DNA of 64,000 nucleotides, taken from positions 1 to 64,000 of the forward strand of contig CANLUH010000012.1 of assembly GCA_947494205.1 (NCBI GenBank), written 5' to 3'. The translations under genes and the position numbers were made by a program. The notes beneath the pieces were generated by a model. The model saw only the letters and a list, made by a program, of their open reading frames with translations, was not told where the DNA came from and did no database searches. Source of the stretch: an uncultured Flavobacteriaceae bacterium. GTDB lineage: Bacteria; Bacteroidota; Bacteroidia; Flavobacteriales; Flavobacteriaceae. How positions within the stretch are numbered: position 1 is the first letter of the stretch; each line of letters opens with the position of its first letter. Shown here one piece after another: positions 34,682 to 43,560 of this stretch.

Positions 34682-36517
34682 ATGAGAAAAACACTTTGTA
34701 TATTAGGTATTTTAGTATCCTGTTTTTGCGGTTATGCACAAACACCAACAGATTCTATACAAACATTAGATGAGGTGGTGTTAAGTGATAATAAGCTTAA
34801 AAACTACTCGGCAGGTATAAAGATTGAAACGCTTAGTGATTCTACATTAGCTAAAAACCCCATGTCGTTAACTGGTGCACTAGCTTTTAATTCTAACATT
34901 TATTTTAAGGAGAATGGTTTTGGTATGATTTCTTCACCGTCGTTTAGAGGTACTAACGCCTCGCAAACCGCCGTGATTTGGAATGGTATAAACATAAACT
35001 CGCAACTTAACGGACAAACCGATTTTAATACCATTAATACAACTAATTATAGTTCTATAGACATAAGAAGTGGTGGTGGAAGTGTGCAATATGGTAGTGG
35101 TAGTATTGGCGGAAGTGTGCATTTAAATAACAAACTAGAATTTTATTCGCATTTTAAAAATAGAGTAGACCTGTCTTACGGAAGTTTTGAGACCAGACAA
35201 GCTAATTACACAACATCTTACGGAACTAATAGGTTTTCAGGTAATTTAGGTGTGAGTTATATAGATTCGGAAAACGATTATCGCTTTCTTGGTACAGATA
35301 ATGTAAACACTAATGGGCAGTTTAATAACTATAATATTAATGTTAATCTTGGGTATTTTATTTCGGATAAAGATGTGCTTAAACTGTATCAGCAAAGTTT
35401 TAAAAGTGAAAGAAACCTATCAGGAACTTTAGTAGCGCGTTCTAGAAGTAAGTACGATGACGAAAATTATCGCACCATGTTAGAGTGGTCTCGTCTGTCT
35501 GGCAAATATAACTCTAAACTAAAGGTTGCGCATTTGCAAGAACTCTTCCGTTATTTCGAAAATAAGGATAAAGCTAATTATTCCTTCGGAAAGTTGAATA
35601 CGTATTTAGTTAATCACAGTTTTAATTATCGTTTCTCTGAAACACTTCAGATAAAAACCATATTAGATTATAGTCGTTTTGAAGGTTCTGGTAGTAGTTT
35701 TGGTGAGCCACAACGTAATGCCTTCTCTGCTACGGCTTTGTTAAACCATAAACCAACAGAAGCGCTAAGTTATGGTGTAAATGTTAGAAAGGATTTTACT
35801 TCTGGTTTTACAAGTCCGTTTGTGTTTTCTATAGATGGTGCTTACCAATTAACAAAGCATTATACACTGCAACTAAATGGTTCTAAAAACTTTAGAGTGC
35901 CTACGTTTAATGATTTGTACTGGCAACCGGGCGGTAATTTAGATTTAGTACCAGAGTCGTCTTATCAATTAGATTTTGGACAGCAATTCAATTTTAAAAG
36001 CATAGCTTTAAAATTAAATGGCTACTATATTAATACTACCGATTTAATACAATGGCGACCAAATACTACTAGTGGTATATGGAGTCCAATAAATGTTGCA
36101 GAGGTAGAAAGTTATGGTGCAGAACTAGAATTACAGTCTCGATTTGCGTTAAAAAAACATCATTTTAATGTAACGGGACATTATTCGTATACGGTTTCGG
36201 AAGATGCAACAACCAAAGCGCAATTAATATACGTACCATTTCATAAAGGGAATATAGCGCTTGCATACCATTATAAGCAGTTTTCTATGTTTTACCAGCA
36301 TTTATTTAATGGTGAAGTATTTAAAATAGATAGAAAAACACTGTCTACTTACGATATTGGAAATATGGGGATTAGCTATGCTTTTAATACTAAAGGACAA
36401 ATTAATTATGAACTTGATTTTAGAGTGAATAATATATATAACAGATATTACGAAAACGTGGCGTTAAGACCAATGCCAAATAGAAACTATACATTACAAA
36501 CAACAATTAAATTTTAA
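34682..36517 (+). CDS. btuB: TonB-dependent B12 receptor (BtuB-like)
   Basis: A 611-residue outer-membrane receptor. Signal peptide ending GYAQT; TonB box-like LDEVVLSD near residue 30; plug domain with SFRGTNASQTAVIWNGIN and YGSGSIGGSVHL; then a 22-strand barrel ending NYTLQTTIKF with a terminal aromatic. It takes up cobalamin using TonB energy. The riboswitch directly upstream and the BtuG-like lipoprotein three bases downstream support B12 as the substrate. Confidence 0.9.
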   Translation: MRKTLCILGILVSCFCGYAQTPTDSIQTLDEVVLSDNKLKNYSAGIKIETLSDSTLAKNPMSLTGALAFNSNIYFKENGFGMISSPSFRGTNASQTAVIWNGININSQLNGQTDFNTINTTNYSSIDIRSGGGSVQYGSGSIGGSVHLNNKLEFYSHFKNRVDLSYGSFETRQANYTTSYGTNRFSGNLGVSYIDSENDYRFLGTDNVNTNGQFNNYNINVNLGYFISDKDVLKLYQQSFKSERNLSGTLVARSRSKYDDENYRTMLEWSRLSGKYNSKLKVAHLQELFRYFENKDKANYSFGKLNTYLVNHSFNYRFSETLQIKTILDYSRFEGSGSSFGEPQRNAFSATALLNHKPTEALSYGVNVRKDFTSGFTSPFVFSIDGAYQLTKHYTLQLNGSKNFRVPTFNDLYWQPGGNLDLVPESSYQLDFGQQFNFKSIALKLNGYYINTTDLIQWRPNTTSGIWSPINVAEVESYGAELELQSRFALKKHHFNVTGHYSYTVSEDATTKAQLIYVPFHKGNIALAYHYKQFSMFYQHLFNGEVFKIDRKTLSTYDIGNMGISYAFNTKGQINYELDFRVNNIYNRYYENVALRPMPNRNYTLQTTIKF

Positions 36518-36520
36518 ATT

Positions 36521-37543
36521 ATGAAAATGAATAAGTTAACGCTAATAGCTTTAGCAATAGGTTTTATCTTTACAGCTTGTACTAGCGATGACACAACTAC
36601 ACCAGTAGCTCCAAGAGGTGATTACGAAAATGGTATTTTAATATCTGAAGAGGGTAACTTTACAAATGGAAATGGAGCTGTTAGTTATTTATCTAATGAT
36701 TTAAGTACATTAGAAACAACAATTTATCAAAATGTAAACGGAGAACTATTAGGAAATACTGTACAGAGCATGGCTTTTAATGGCGATTTAGCTTACATAA
36801 TAGCCAACGGTTCTGATGAAATTGAAGTGGTTAATCGTTATACTTTTGAGAGTGTAGCAACAATTACTAGTACAATGATGGATAACCCTAGATACATGGC
36901 TTTCTCTAATGGAAAAGGTTATGTAACCAATTGGGGGGATTTTGGAGATGCTACAGACGATAAAGTTTTAATAATAGACTTAGCTTCTAATACAGTTTCT
37001 GGAAGTATAGCAACGAGTTATTTACCTGAGGATATTATTGCTAATAACAATACACTTTATGTAACAACAGGAATTTTTAGTACAGGAGACAAAGTAGATG
37101 TTATTAATACAGCTACAGATGCATTAACAACAAGTATTACTGTTGGAAATTCGCCAAACTCTATTCAATTTGATGGGCAAGGTGATATATGGGTGTTATC
37201 TTCAGAAAACTTAATAAAGATTAATGCTTCTAATAATGTAATTGCGCAAACACTTACAGTAAGTGGAGCTTCAAAATTATATTATAGCGGAGGTGATTTT
37301 TACTACTACGCCTCTAATGGTATTTATAAAATGTCGGATAGTGCTACAGACTTACCTACAGATGCAGAATTTACTGGCGTAAATTTATACGATTTTAGCG
37401 TACGTAATAACCAACTTTTCGGATTAGATAATAACAGTTTTTCTGGTCAGTCTAGTACTTTAAGAGTTTACGACTTAACTACAAATACCGAAACTAACAC
37501 TTTTAACTTAGGCCCTTTTGCTGGAGAAGTTTATTTTAATTAG
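36521..37543 (+). CDS. BtuG-like beta-propeller surface lipoprotein (DUF5074)
   Basis: A 340-residue lipoprotein (Cys in FIFTACTSDD near residue 20). Seven propeller-like blades are suggested by repeats such as AYIIANGSDEIEVVNRYTFE, GYVTNWG, VLIIDLASNTVSG and LYVTTGIFSTGDKVDVINTA. This is the pattern of the DUF5074/YncE-type propeller to which Bacteroides BtuG belongs; BtuG sits on the cell surface and hands B12 to BtuB. Its place three bases after btuB under the riboswitch supports that role. It is inferred from context, not motifs of the binding site. Confidence 0.78.
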   Translation: MKMNKLTLIALAIGFIFTACTSDDTTTPVAPRGDYENGILISEEGNFTNGNGAVSYLSNDLSTLETTIYQNVNGELLGNTVQSMAFNGDLAYIIANGSDEIEVVNRYTFESVATITSTMMDNPRYMAFSNGKGYVTNWGDFGDATDDKVLIIDLASNTVSGSIATSYLPEDIIANNNTLYVTTGIFSTGDKVDVINTATDALTTSITVGNSPNSIQFDGQGDIWVLSSENLIKINASNNVIAQTLTVSGASKLYYSGGDFYYYASNGIYKMSDSATDLPTDAEFTGVNLYDFSVRNNQLFGLDNNSFSGQSSTLRVYDLTTNTETNTFNLGPFAGEVYFN

Positions 37544-37567
37544 TAACCCCTCAATACTAATATTTGG

Positions 37568-37600
37568 AAAGGCTTTCAGTATAAAACTGAAAGCCTTTTT
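37568..37600. terminator. Terminator between convergent genes
   Basis: AAAGGCTTTCAGT pairs with ACTGAAAGCCTTT, with T's after it. It ends the btuB transcript and touches the 3' end of the minus-strand ATPase gene. Confidence 0.8.
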
Positions 37601-38293
37601 TTATTTAGTCTCTAAATCGCAAAACCAAAACCCTGTTTTGGTGTCTGCATTGGGTGTATCGTATTCTCGATATATTTTTTCGCCTATAGTAAATGGTACT
37701 GGATGTTTAAAAATTGGACCATCATAGCAAAATGTATGAAATTCTCCATTTTCTCCACAAGGGTCTACTGTTTCTGGAAGGTTTTCTATTAACGCTTTTG
37801 TAATCGTTTTACCCACAAAATCTTCATTAAAATATTTTGCGTTGGCACAAACAATAACGGCTTTAAATCCTAAATCTAAAAAGGTGTTTATAAGTGTTTT
37901 TGTGTCTTGTTTCCAAAGCGGAAATATTGCGTGTATATTTTGCTTGCTTAAATGTTGCTCTCTGTAGGTTTTTAAATCTTCTAAAAAAATATCACCAAAC
38001 ACACAATGCGTATAATGTTCTGCTTTTAAACCTTGCAAAGCATTACGCATAATATCTTCGTAAATGGCCATACTAGGTTGTTCTGGCAATTCTATAGTTT
38101 GTAACGGTATACCAATGGCTTTAGCTTGTTTTTGTAATAAATGGGTATGTAAACCATGCATAGACACTCTGTTGTAGTGTGAATTCACCGTAGTTACTAA
38201 CACATCTATAGAATAATTAACATCTTGTAATAAATAATACAAGGCTAAAGCAGAGTCTTTACCTGTGCTCCAGTTAAAGTAGGTTTTATGCAT
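37601..38293 (-). CDS. Dph6-type ATP pyrophosphatase (ATP_bind_4)
   Basis: A 230-residue N-type ATP pyrophosphatase. The start YFNWSTGKDSALALYYLLQ carries the SxGKDS PP-loop. HCVFGDIFLEDLKTYRE, FNEDFVGK and VDPCGENGEFHTFCYDGP are typical of the Dph6/COG2102 family, whose eukaryotic member makes diphthamide. Bacteria do not make diphthamide, so its substrate here is open. It converges on the B12 genes. A link with cobamide metabolism is only an inference from location. Confidence 0.8.
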   Translation of the reverse strand: MHKTYFNWSTGKDSALALYYLLQDVNYSIDVLVTTVNSHYNRVSMHGLHTHLLQKQAKAIGIPLQTIELPEQPSMAIYEDIMRNALQGLKAEHYTHCVFGDIFLEDLKTYREQHLSKQNIHAIFPLWKQDTKTLINTFLDLGFKAVIVCANAKYFNEDFVGKTITKALIENLPETVDPCGENGEFHTFCYDGPIFKHPVPFTIGEKIYREYDTPNADTKTGFWFCDLETK

Positions 38294-38303
38294 TTAATTT
38301 TAA

Positions 38304-39683
38304 TCAGTTTCTCAATGAAGGAAGAACTAAAGATCCATTTTTCTTTCTAAATTTCTTTTTGTAAATATCATTTATCATAACAGCGTAAACTCCTACTGGT
38401 AAGTTAGAAATATCAATAGTTTCTACTTGATTATTAAAGTTATATTGAAAAGCAGGTGTGTTAGGGTTGTTTATATTATATATTTTTAGATTAGTAGGAC
38501 CTGAGTTCTCAGTATAACTATAAGGGACTTCTACTAGTATATTATTACCTAAATCTAAATAAACTCTACCTCCAGAGTTTTCATATTTAAATTCCATGTA
38601 GAATATATTATCACTATTATTTTCATTAGATTCTATGATGTTGTTATCTGGATCTATATGTATAAACATATAATAAGTGGTATTCTCTTGTAATTGTAGG
38701 TTAGAGATGTTTTCATAAAGAGTTACAATGAATGTATCTGTTTCTTCAGAATTACCATTTATACTTCCTGCATTTTCACTCCTATAAAAATATACAGGAG
38801 TTGAATTAAGGTCTGGATAAGCATCACTAGATGTTGAGACTAATAGCTCATAAGGTGAACTACTTGCGTTTCCTGAGTCATCATTTTTAATTGTAAAGTT
38901 AAAAGTATGCTGTTCTCCATATTTAAAAATAGGAATAAAGTTCGAATTACTATTTGTATCATATGTAGTCCCGTCAACAGAAACAGTAATCTTCTCTAAA
39001 GTCAAATTAGGAAGAGTATTATCGTCTTCACAAACATCTCCTATTCCGTCATTGTTTGTATCTTCTTGATTTGGATTGAATATGTTTGGGCAATTATCTG
39101 TATCATTAAATACCCCATCATCATCATAGTCATTATCTACAGCAGGACATCTTTCTTCGTAATTGATGAAAGAGTCAGTATAAGTTGAGAAAACTTGGTA
39201 ATACATTAAATCAGGATAACCAAACAACTTGTATTCTTTTATTGTCAGAGACATAGTATAATTTTCAAAGTTGGGCTGTATTGAATCCAAGTCTAAAGAA
39301 CTAGAAGTGTATCTGTACTGTCCATTTGATAAAACGTAGTTATTTAAATCGAAGGTAACTGAACCTACATAGGTTGACGTATCATTACTAGAGTTTAATC
39401 CATAAATTTTAGCTTCTATTTCATAATACTCGTCATCAAAAGTAAAATCCTTATTCCCATCTAGTGTTCTGAAAAATTTTAAAGATACTCTAGCATGAGA
39501 TTTACAATTATCAGTTTGATTAGTTCCGAATAAATAGAGTCCGTCTGAAAAATTAGGATTATTATAAGTATTACTTAAATCAGAAAAATCACTTAAAGGG
39601 TAGGTTTCTCCAAATTGAGCTTGACATATGTTGGTAATATTTAAGATACTTATAGTGAGAAGAAGTTTAGTTAATAATTTCAT
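38304..39683 (-). CDS. Secreted protein with thrombospondin type 3 repeats and CARDB-like domain
   Basis: A 459-residue protein with a signal peptide (cut after CQAQ, residue 22). A calcium-binding thrombospondin type 3 stretch is visible as DDDGVFNDTDNCPNIFNPNQ then EDTNNDGIGDVCEDD (about residues 187-220). A CARDB-like beta-sandwich follows (about 225-370). The end, VETIDISNLPVGVYAVMIND, resembles T9SS sorting domains. Likely exported to or beyond the outer membrane. Ten bases separate it from the ATP pyrophosphatase downstream. Confidence 0.78.
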   Translation of the reverse strand: MKLLTKLLLTISILNITNICQAQFGETYPLSDFSDLSNTYNNPNFSDGLYLFGTNQTDNCKSHARVSLKFFRTLDGNKDFTFDDEYYEIEAKIYGLNSSNDTSTYVGSVTFDLNNYVLSNGQYRYTSSSLDLDSIQPNFENYTMSLTIKEYKLFGYPDLMYYQVFSTYTDSFINYEERCPAVDNDYDDDGVFNDTDNCPNIFNPNQEDTNNDGIGDVCEDDNTLPNLTLEKITVSVDGTTYDTNSNSNFIPIFKYGEQHTFNFTIKNDDSGNASSSPYELLVSTSSDAYPDLNSTPVYFYRSENAGSINGNSEETDTFIVTLYENISNLQLQENTTYYMFIHIDPDNNIIESNENNSDNIFYMEFKYENSGGRVYLDLGNNILVEVPYSYTENSGPTNLKIYNINNPNTPAFQYNFNNQVETIDISNLPVGVYAVMINDIYKKKFRKKNGSLVLPSLRN

Positions 39684-39715
39684 TGGTTTTTTTATTTCTA
39701 TATTGAAAAATAAAA

Positions 39716-41131
39716 TTAGTATGCTAAATACATATTGTTTTTTGTAGGTTTAAAATCGTTAGAGTCGGTTATAAGGTTATATGCCTTTTGTGTAACATTA
39801 GTAGCTTTCCCATTACCTGTTATGTGTTGTATGGCTCTTGCGAATAGTGGTTCATCAATCTGTCCAAGAATGCCCAGATTTGTCAAATCTTCAGGAAATG
39901 AGATGTCTGGATTTAAACCATCTTCATAATCTAAAAATCCAACAGCATTTTCATTTTTACCAACTAAAGGCTGCATTGCCCATAAATGACTTGGATTAGG
40001 CTGTCCGGAGCAGTCTGAAGTTCTTAGATAGTTACATTCTGGAACATCAAATATTGTAATAGAAAATTCATTTTTACCCGTAGTAGTATCTCCTATATGT
40101 ATAACATCTATATAAGGATTTAACCCATTTATAACAAGTTCGCTAGCAGAAGCAGAACTTCCTTGAGCCAAAATATATACTTTACTTAAATTAAGATGAC
40201 TTATAGCCGAGCCATTGTTTAAATTACTAACAAAATTACGTTTTAGTGAAGAATCTTCAAAAATAGATAACGCTTTACTATTCCATCGTTGTTTTAAAAA
40301 TAAATTACCTGTAAATTGACCAGTAATCATACTCGATAAGTTAATGGCCGAAGTAACACTACCTCCTGGATTATAGCGTAAATCTATAACTAACTCGTCT
40401 ATACCTTCAGCTAAAAAGTTTGCGAACGCATTATTAAGCTGCTCATCAAAATTACCTGTAAAACGGTTATACATTAAATAACCAATTTTTATATTATCTA
40501 CAGTAACAGTTTCAGTAATGTAAACAGGATTTTCTGTGTAAGGGATTTTTGTTAAAGTAATAGTTTCATTATTTAAAACAATATTATTATTAACAACGCT
40601 TGCCATACCTAGCGTATAATTAGTATTAGAAAGTAAGTTTCTGAAATTATTTTCCGTTAGTTGCTGACCATCTACTTCTAAGAAAAAATCCCCTCTTTGA
40701 ATGTTTTTTGTAGAAGCGACAGAATTTGGCAAAACATATCTAATATATCCCATAATTTCAGGACCATTACCTATTCTTACAAGTCCAAACTCTAAACCGT
40801 TTGATAAGAATACTCCATTTATTGAATTGTTTAAAGCAATATAATCATCAACAATCCAGCTGAAACGATCGTCTTCAAATAATAAACTATCAAATAATTC
40901 ATTAGGGCTATTAAATGAATTTAGGTAATTATTATATTCTAAATCTGATGAAAATCTATTATCTGCTAAATCAGGTACCGATTCTTGCCAGAAATACCAA
41001 CTGTTTAAACCTTTGTAAACAAAATCATTAATATCGGTAGAGCTTATAGGATTATCGTCTCTATCTTCAAAACAACTAGTAACTAATAAAGGAATAATTA
41101 ATAATAGAGCAATTTTTTGCATTCTTTTCAT
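39716..41131 (-). CDS. S41 family peptidase lipoprotein
   Basis: A 471-residue lipoprotein (Cys in LLVTSCFEDR near residue 20). An N-terminal helical region is followed by a PDZ-like part (IQRGDFFLEVDGQQLTENNF) and the C-terminal processing peptidase domain: DELVIDLRYNPGGSVTSAI and the catalytic serine in QGSSASASELVING. Such proteins degrade or process periplasmic or surface proteins. It lies 32 bases upstream of the thrombospondin-repeat gene and is divergent from the second ECF sigma gene. Confidence 0.85.
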   Translation of the reverse strand: MKRMQKIALLLIIPLLVTSCFEDRDDNPISSTDINDFVYKGLNSWYFWQESVPDLADNRFSSDLEYNNYLNSFNSPNELFDSLLFEDDRFSWIVDDYIALNNSINGVFLSNGLEFGLVRIGNGPEIMGYIRYVLPNSVASTKNIQRGDFFLEVDGQQLTENNFRNLLSNTNYTLGMASVVNNNIVLNNETITLTKIPYTENPVYITETVTVDNIKIGYLMYNRFTGNFDEQLNNAFANFLAEGIDELVIDLRYNPGGSVTSAINLSSMITGQFTGNLFLKQRWNSKALSIFEDSSLKRNFVSNLNNGSAISHLNLSKVYILAQGSSASASELVINGLNPYIDVIHIGDTTTGKNEFSITIFDVPECNYLRTSDCSGQPNPSHLWAMQPLVGKNENAVGFLDYEDGLNPDISFPEDLTNLGILGQIDEPLFARAIQHITGNGKATNVTQKAYNLITDSNDFKPTKNNMYLAY

Positions 41132-41191
41132 AATGTATCTATTTCTTTTTCAGCTTAAAAATAGGTACTTTAATTGAGATTAAAAATTTTT

Positions 41192-41217
41192 TGTAACAAA
41201 ATTGAAACTCGTTCGTC
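41192..41217 (+). promoter_or_regulatory. ECF-type promoter of the second sigma operon
   Basis: TGTAAC (41192-41197) and CGTC (41214-41217) are separated by exactly 16 bases, the classical ECF layout (compare TGAAAC-N16-CGTA of sigma W). It lies about 50 bases before the sigma gene, suggesting that the factor drives its own operon. Confidence 0.6.
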
Positions 41218-41265
41218 GTAATAATAAGAAGCGATAAAATAAGCTTTCATAACCACAACCAAAAA

Positions 41266-41775
41266 ATGACACAAAAGGAATTTTTAAATATTGTAACCCC
41301 TTTTAAAGACAAAGTCTTTAGGCTAGCAAAACGACTTTTAGTTTCGACTGAAGAAGCGGAAGATGCAACGCAGGAGGTTTTAATAAAATTATGGAATAAT
41401 AAAAAGAAGATACAAGAGTATAAAAACATTGAAGCGTTTTCAATGACTATGACAAAGAATTTTTGTTTCGATAAATTAAAATCTAAACAATCACAGAATT
41501 TAAAAATTGTACATAGTAATTACCAAGATCATAATGTTGCTTTACAAAAACAAGTAGAATTAAATGATAGTTTAGATTGGGTAGATCGCATAATGGAAGA
41601 TTTACCAGAGCAACAAAAATTAGTAATACAATTAAGAGATATAGAGCAATACGAGTTTAAAGAAATAGCCAAAATGTTAGATATGAACGAAACGGCGATT
41701 CGTGTAACCCTATCTAGAGCAAGAAAAACAATTAGAGAACAATTAACAAAAACACATAATTATGGTGTTAAATAA
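41266..41775 (+). CDS. ECF RNA polymerase sigma factor
   Basis: A 169-residue ECF sigma factor. Region 2 has RLLVSTEEAEDATQEVLIKLWNN (about residues 24-46), region 4 has LPEQQKLVIQLRDIEQYEFKEIA followed by LDMNETAIRVTLSRARKTIRE. It begins a four-gene operon: its last 14 bases overlap the anti-sigma-like gene, and two DUF4252 genes follow. The promoter is ECF-like. The stimulus is unknown. Confidence 0.93.
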   Translation: MTQKEFLNIVTPFKDKVFRLAKRLLVSTEEAEDATQEVLIKLWNNKKKIQEYKNIEAFSMTMTKNFCFDKLKSKQSQNLKIVHSNYQDHNVALQKQVELNDSLDWVDRIMEDLPEQQKLVIQLRDIEQYEFKEIAKMLDMNETAIRVTLSRARKTIREQLTKTHNYGVK

Positions 41776-42223
41776 TATAGAACAATTACTAGAAAAGTAC
41801 GAAAATGGTGAGACATCACTAAAAGAAGAGCAGCAGTTAAAAGACTATTTTTCGCAAGAAACTGTAGCGCCACATTTAGAAATGTATAAACCTATTTTTT
41901 GCTATTTTTTGGTAAACCACCAAGAACAGTTTACTAAACACGTACCACTAAAAACTAAAAAAGTATTTAACTATAAGTGGTTATCGGTTGCAGCAGTTAC
42001 CGTTCTTATGGTAGGCTTTTATTTAAATAATGAGATAAAAGAAAAAAAAGAAATTGCGTTAGCAGAACAACAATTAAAAGAGTCGTTAGCACTAGTTTCT
42101 AGACATTTTAACAAAGGTGTTTCTCAAATTAATTATTTAGAAACATTAGAAGTAGCAGGTAAGCAAGTTGCCTATCTAGATGAAATGAATGATCCTTTAG
42201 GTAGGATATTTAAAAACAACTAA
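41762..42223 (+). CDS. Anti-sigma-like single-pass membrane protein
   Basis: A 153-residue protein. The first 75 residues are charged and resemble a cytoplasmic anti-sigma domain (IEQLLEKYENGETSLKEEQQ). A membrane helix follows (about 76-93, WLSVAAVTVLMVGFYL), then about 60 residues outside. It overlaps the sigma gene by 14 bases. The ENGETSLKEEQQLKDYF motif is frequent in flavobacterial proteins encoded beside ECF genes. Anti-sigma function is inferred. Confidence 0.7.
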   Translation: MVLNNIEQLLEKYENGETSLKEEQQLKDYFSQETVAPHLEMYKPIFCYFLVNHQEQFTKHVPLKTKKVFNYKWLSVAAVTVLMVGFYLNNEIKEKKEIALAEQQLKESLALVSRHFNKGVSQINYLETLEVAGKQVAYLDEMNDPLGRIFKNN

Positions 42224-42256
42224 AACAAAAATTAAACCCTTAAAAAGACAAAAATT

Positions 42257-42856
42257 ATGAAAACAATAAATATAACATTCAATACAATGAAAAAGACAGT
42301 AGTATTATTCGCTTTAGCAGTACTATTAATGCCGCTAACTGCAATGGCACAGAATAACATATTCGATAAATATAGAGATAGTGGTGATGTTACTTATGTA
42401 TCTATTAAACCAAAAATGTTTCAAATGTTAGCCAAAATCGATATCGATACAGACGATAAAGATGCTAAAGAGTTCTTAGAAATGGTAAATAGTATTACTA
42501 GTTTTAAAACTATGATGACGGATAATAAAACAATAGCTGCAGATATAGCAAGCTGGGTAAAGTCTCGTTCTAACAAATTAGAAGAGTTAATGGAAGTTAA
42601 AGACGATGGTATGATTGTTAAGTTTTACGTTAAAGAAGGTAAAGACTCTGATCATGTTAAAGAACTTTTAATGTTTGTTAATGGATTAGATGCAATGATG
42701 AAAGATAGTAACATTAACATTAATGGAAAGAAAAGAAGTTTAGAAACTATTGTAATTTCCTTTACTGGAGATATCGATTTAAATCAGATTTCTAGATTAA
42801 CACAAAAAATGAACTTACCAGGAGGTAACGAATTAGAAAAGAAAGATAAAGAGTAA
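42257..42856 (+). CDS. DUF4252 family protein
   Basis: A 199-residue exported protein. The ATG at 42257 gives MKTINITFNTMKKTVVLFALA; the second Met (42290) would also give a signal peptide, ending AMAQ. The mature part has NIFDKYRDSGDVTYVSIKPKM and a repeated pattern matching DUF4252. It is followed within 24 bases by a second DUF4252 gene. Function unknown; likely an output of the ECF factor. Confidence 0.75.
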   Translation: MKTINITFNTMKKTVVLFALAVLLMPLTAMAQNNIFDKYRDSGDVTYVSIKPKMFQMLAKIDIDTDDKDAKEFLEMVNSITSFKTMMTDNKTIAADIASWVKSRSNKLEELMEVKDDGMIVKFYVKEGKDSDHVKELLMFVNGLDAMMKDSNININGKKRSLETIVISFTGDIDLNQISRLTQKMNLPGGNELEKKDKE

Positions 42857-42880
42857 TACACCAAAACCAACTCATCAATT

Positions 42881-43426
42881 ATGCAACAACTAATCAAAAT
42901 CGTCGTTCTAACTATTTTATCTGCTATTATGCTGTTAAGCTGTAAGAATGAGGCATCTATACAAACTTATATTGTAGAACACCAAGACTTACCAGATTAT
43001 AAAGCAATAGACATCTCTGCAAAAATTGTAGATTTTTCTAAGGCTGAATTAACAGAAGAGCAACAAGAAACACTTGGCGCTTTAGAAAAATTAAACTTCC
43101 TATTATATCGTGCTAAAAAAGACGATTTAGAAAGTTATAAAACTGAACTATCTAAAGTAAGAAAAGTGTTTAATAACGATAACCATAGCGAACTTATGGA
43201 ATTTAGTTCCGACGGAATGAAATTTCAAGTAAATTCTATTGGAGATGATAAAACAGTAGACGAAATATTAGTACTAGCAAGTTCTAGCGAATATGGTTTT
43301 GGATTGTTAAGAGTTTTAGGAGACGATATGAATCCTGAAAAGATGGTTGCATTAATTAGTAAGTTACAAAATGCAAATGTTGACGATAGTCAGCTTAGCG
43401 GAATTATGGATTTCTTTAAATCTTAA
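42881..43426 (+). CDS. DUF4252 family lipoprotein
   Basis: A 181-residue lipoprotein (Cys in IMLLSCKNEAS near residue 21). The body (about 40-180) parallels the preceding protein: helices with LEKLNFLLYRAKKDD and a DDKTVDEILVLASSSEYGFGL strand region. The pair may form a complex in the periplasm. Last gene of the sigma operon; a terminator follows. Confidence 0.7.
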   Translation: MQQLIKIVVLTILSAIMLLSCKNEASIQTYIVEHQDLPDYKAIDISAKIVDFSKAELTEEQQETLGALEKLNFLLYRAKKDDLESYKTELSKVRKVFNNDNHSELMEFSSDGMKFQVNSIGDDKTVDEILVLASSSEYGFGLLRVLGDDMNPEKMVALISKLQNANVDDSQLSGIMDFFKS

Positions 43427-43481
43427 ATAAGAAAAAGATTTTTATAGTTTATATGTTAATAGAACTTAAAAACGAGTTCAT

Positions 43482-43514
43482 AAAAAAAAGGATTGTTGGC
43501 GCAATCCTTTTTTT
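43482..43514 (+). terminator. Terminator after the ECF/DUF4252 operon
   Basis: AAAGGATTG pairs with CAATCCTTT around a 6-base loop, with a run of A's before it and T's after it. Confidence 0.8.
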
Positions 43515-43560
43515 GTTTTTCAGCGTTAATTAAACGCTATATGTTTATATAGTTAATTAA

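Noticed and set aside
41247-41429. Minus-strand small frame over the start of the second ECF gene
   Set aside because: Shadow of the sigma gene; its residues are low in complexity and lack any known pattern.
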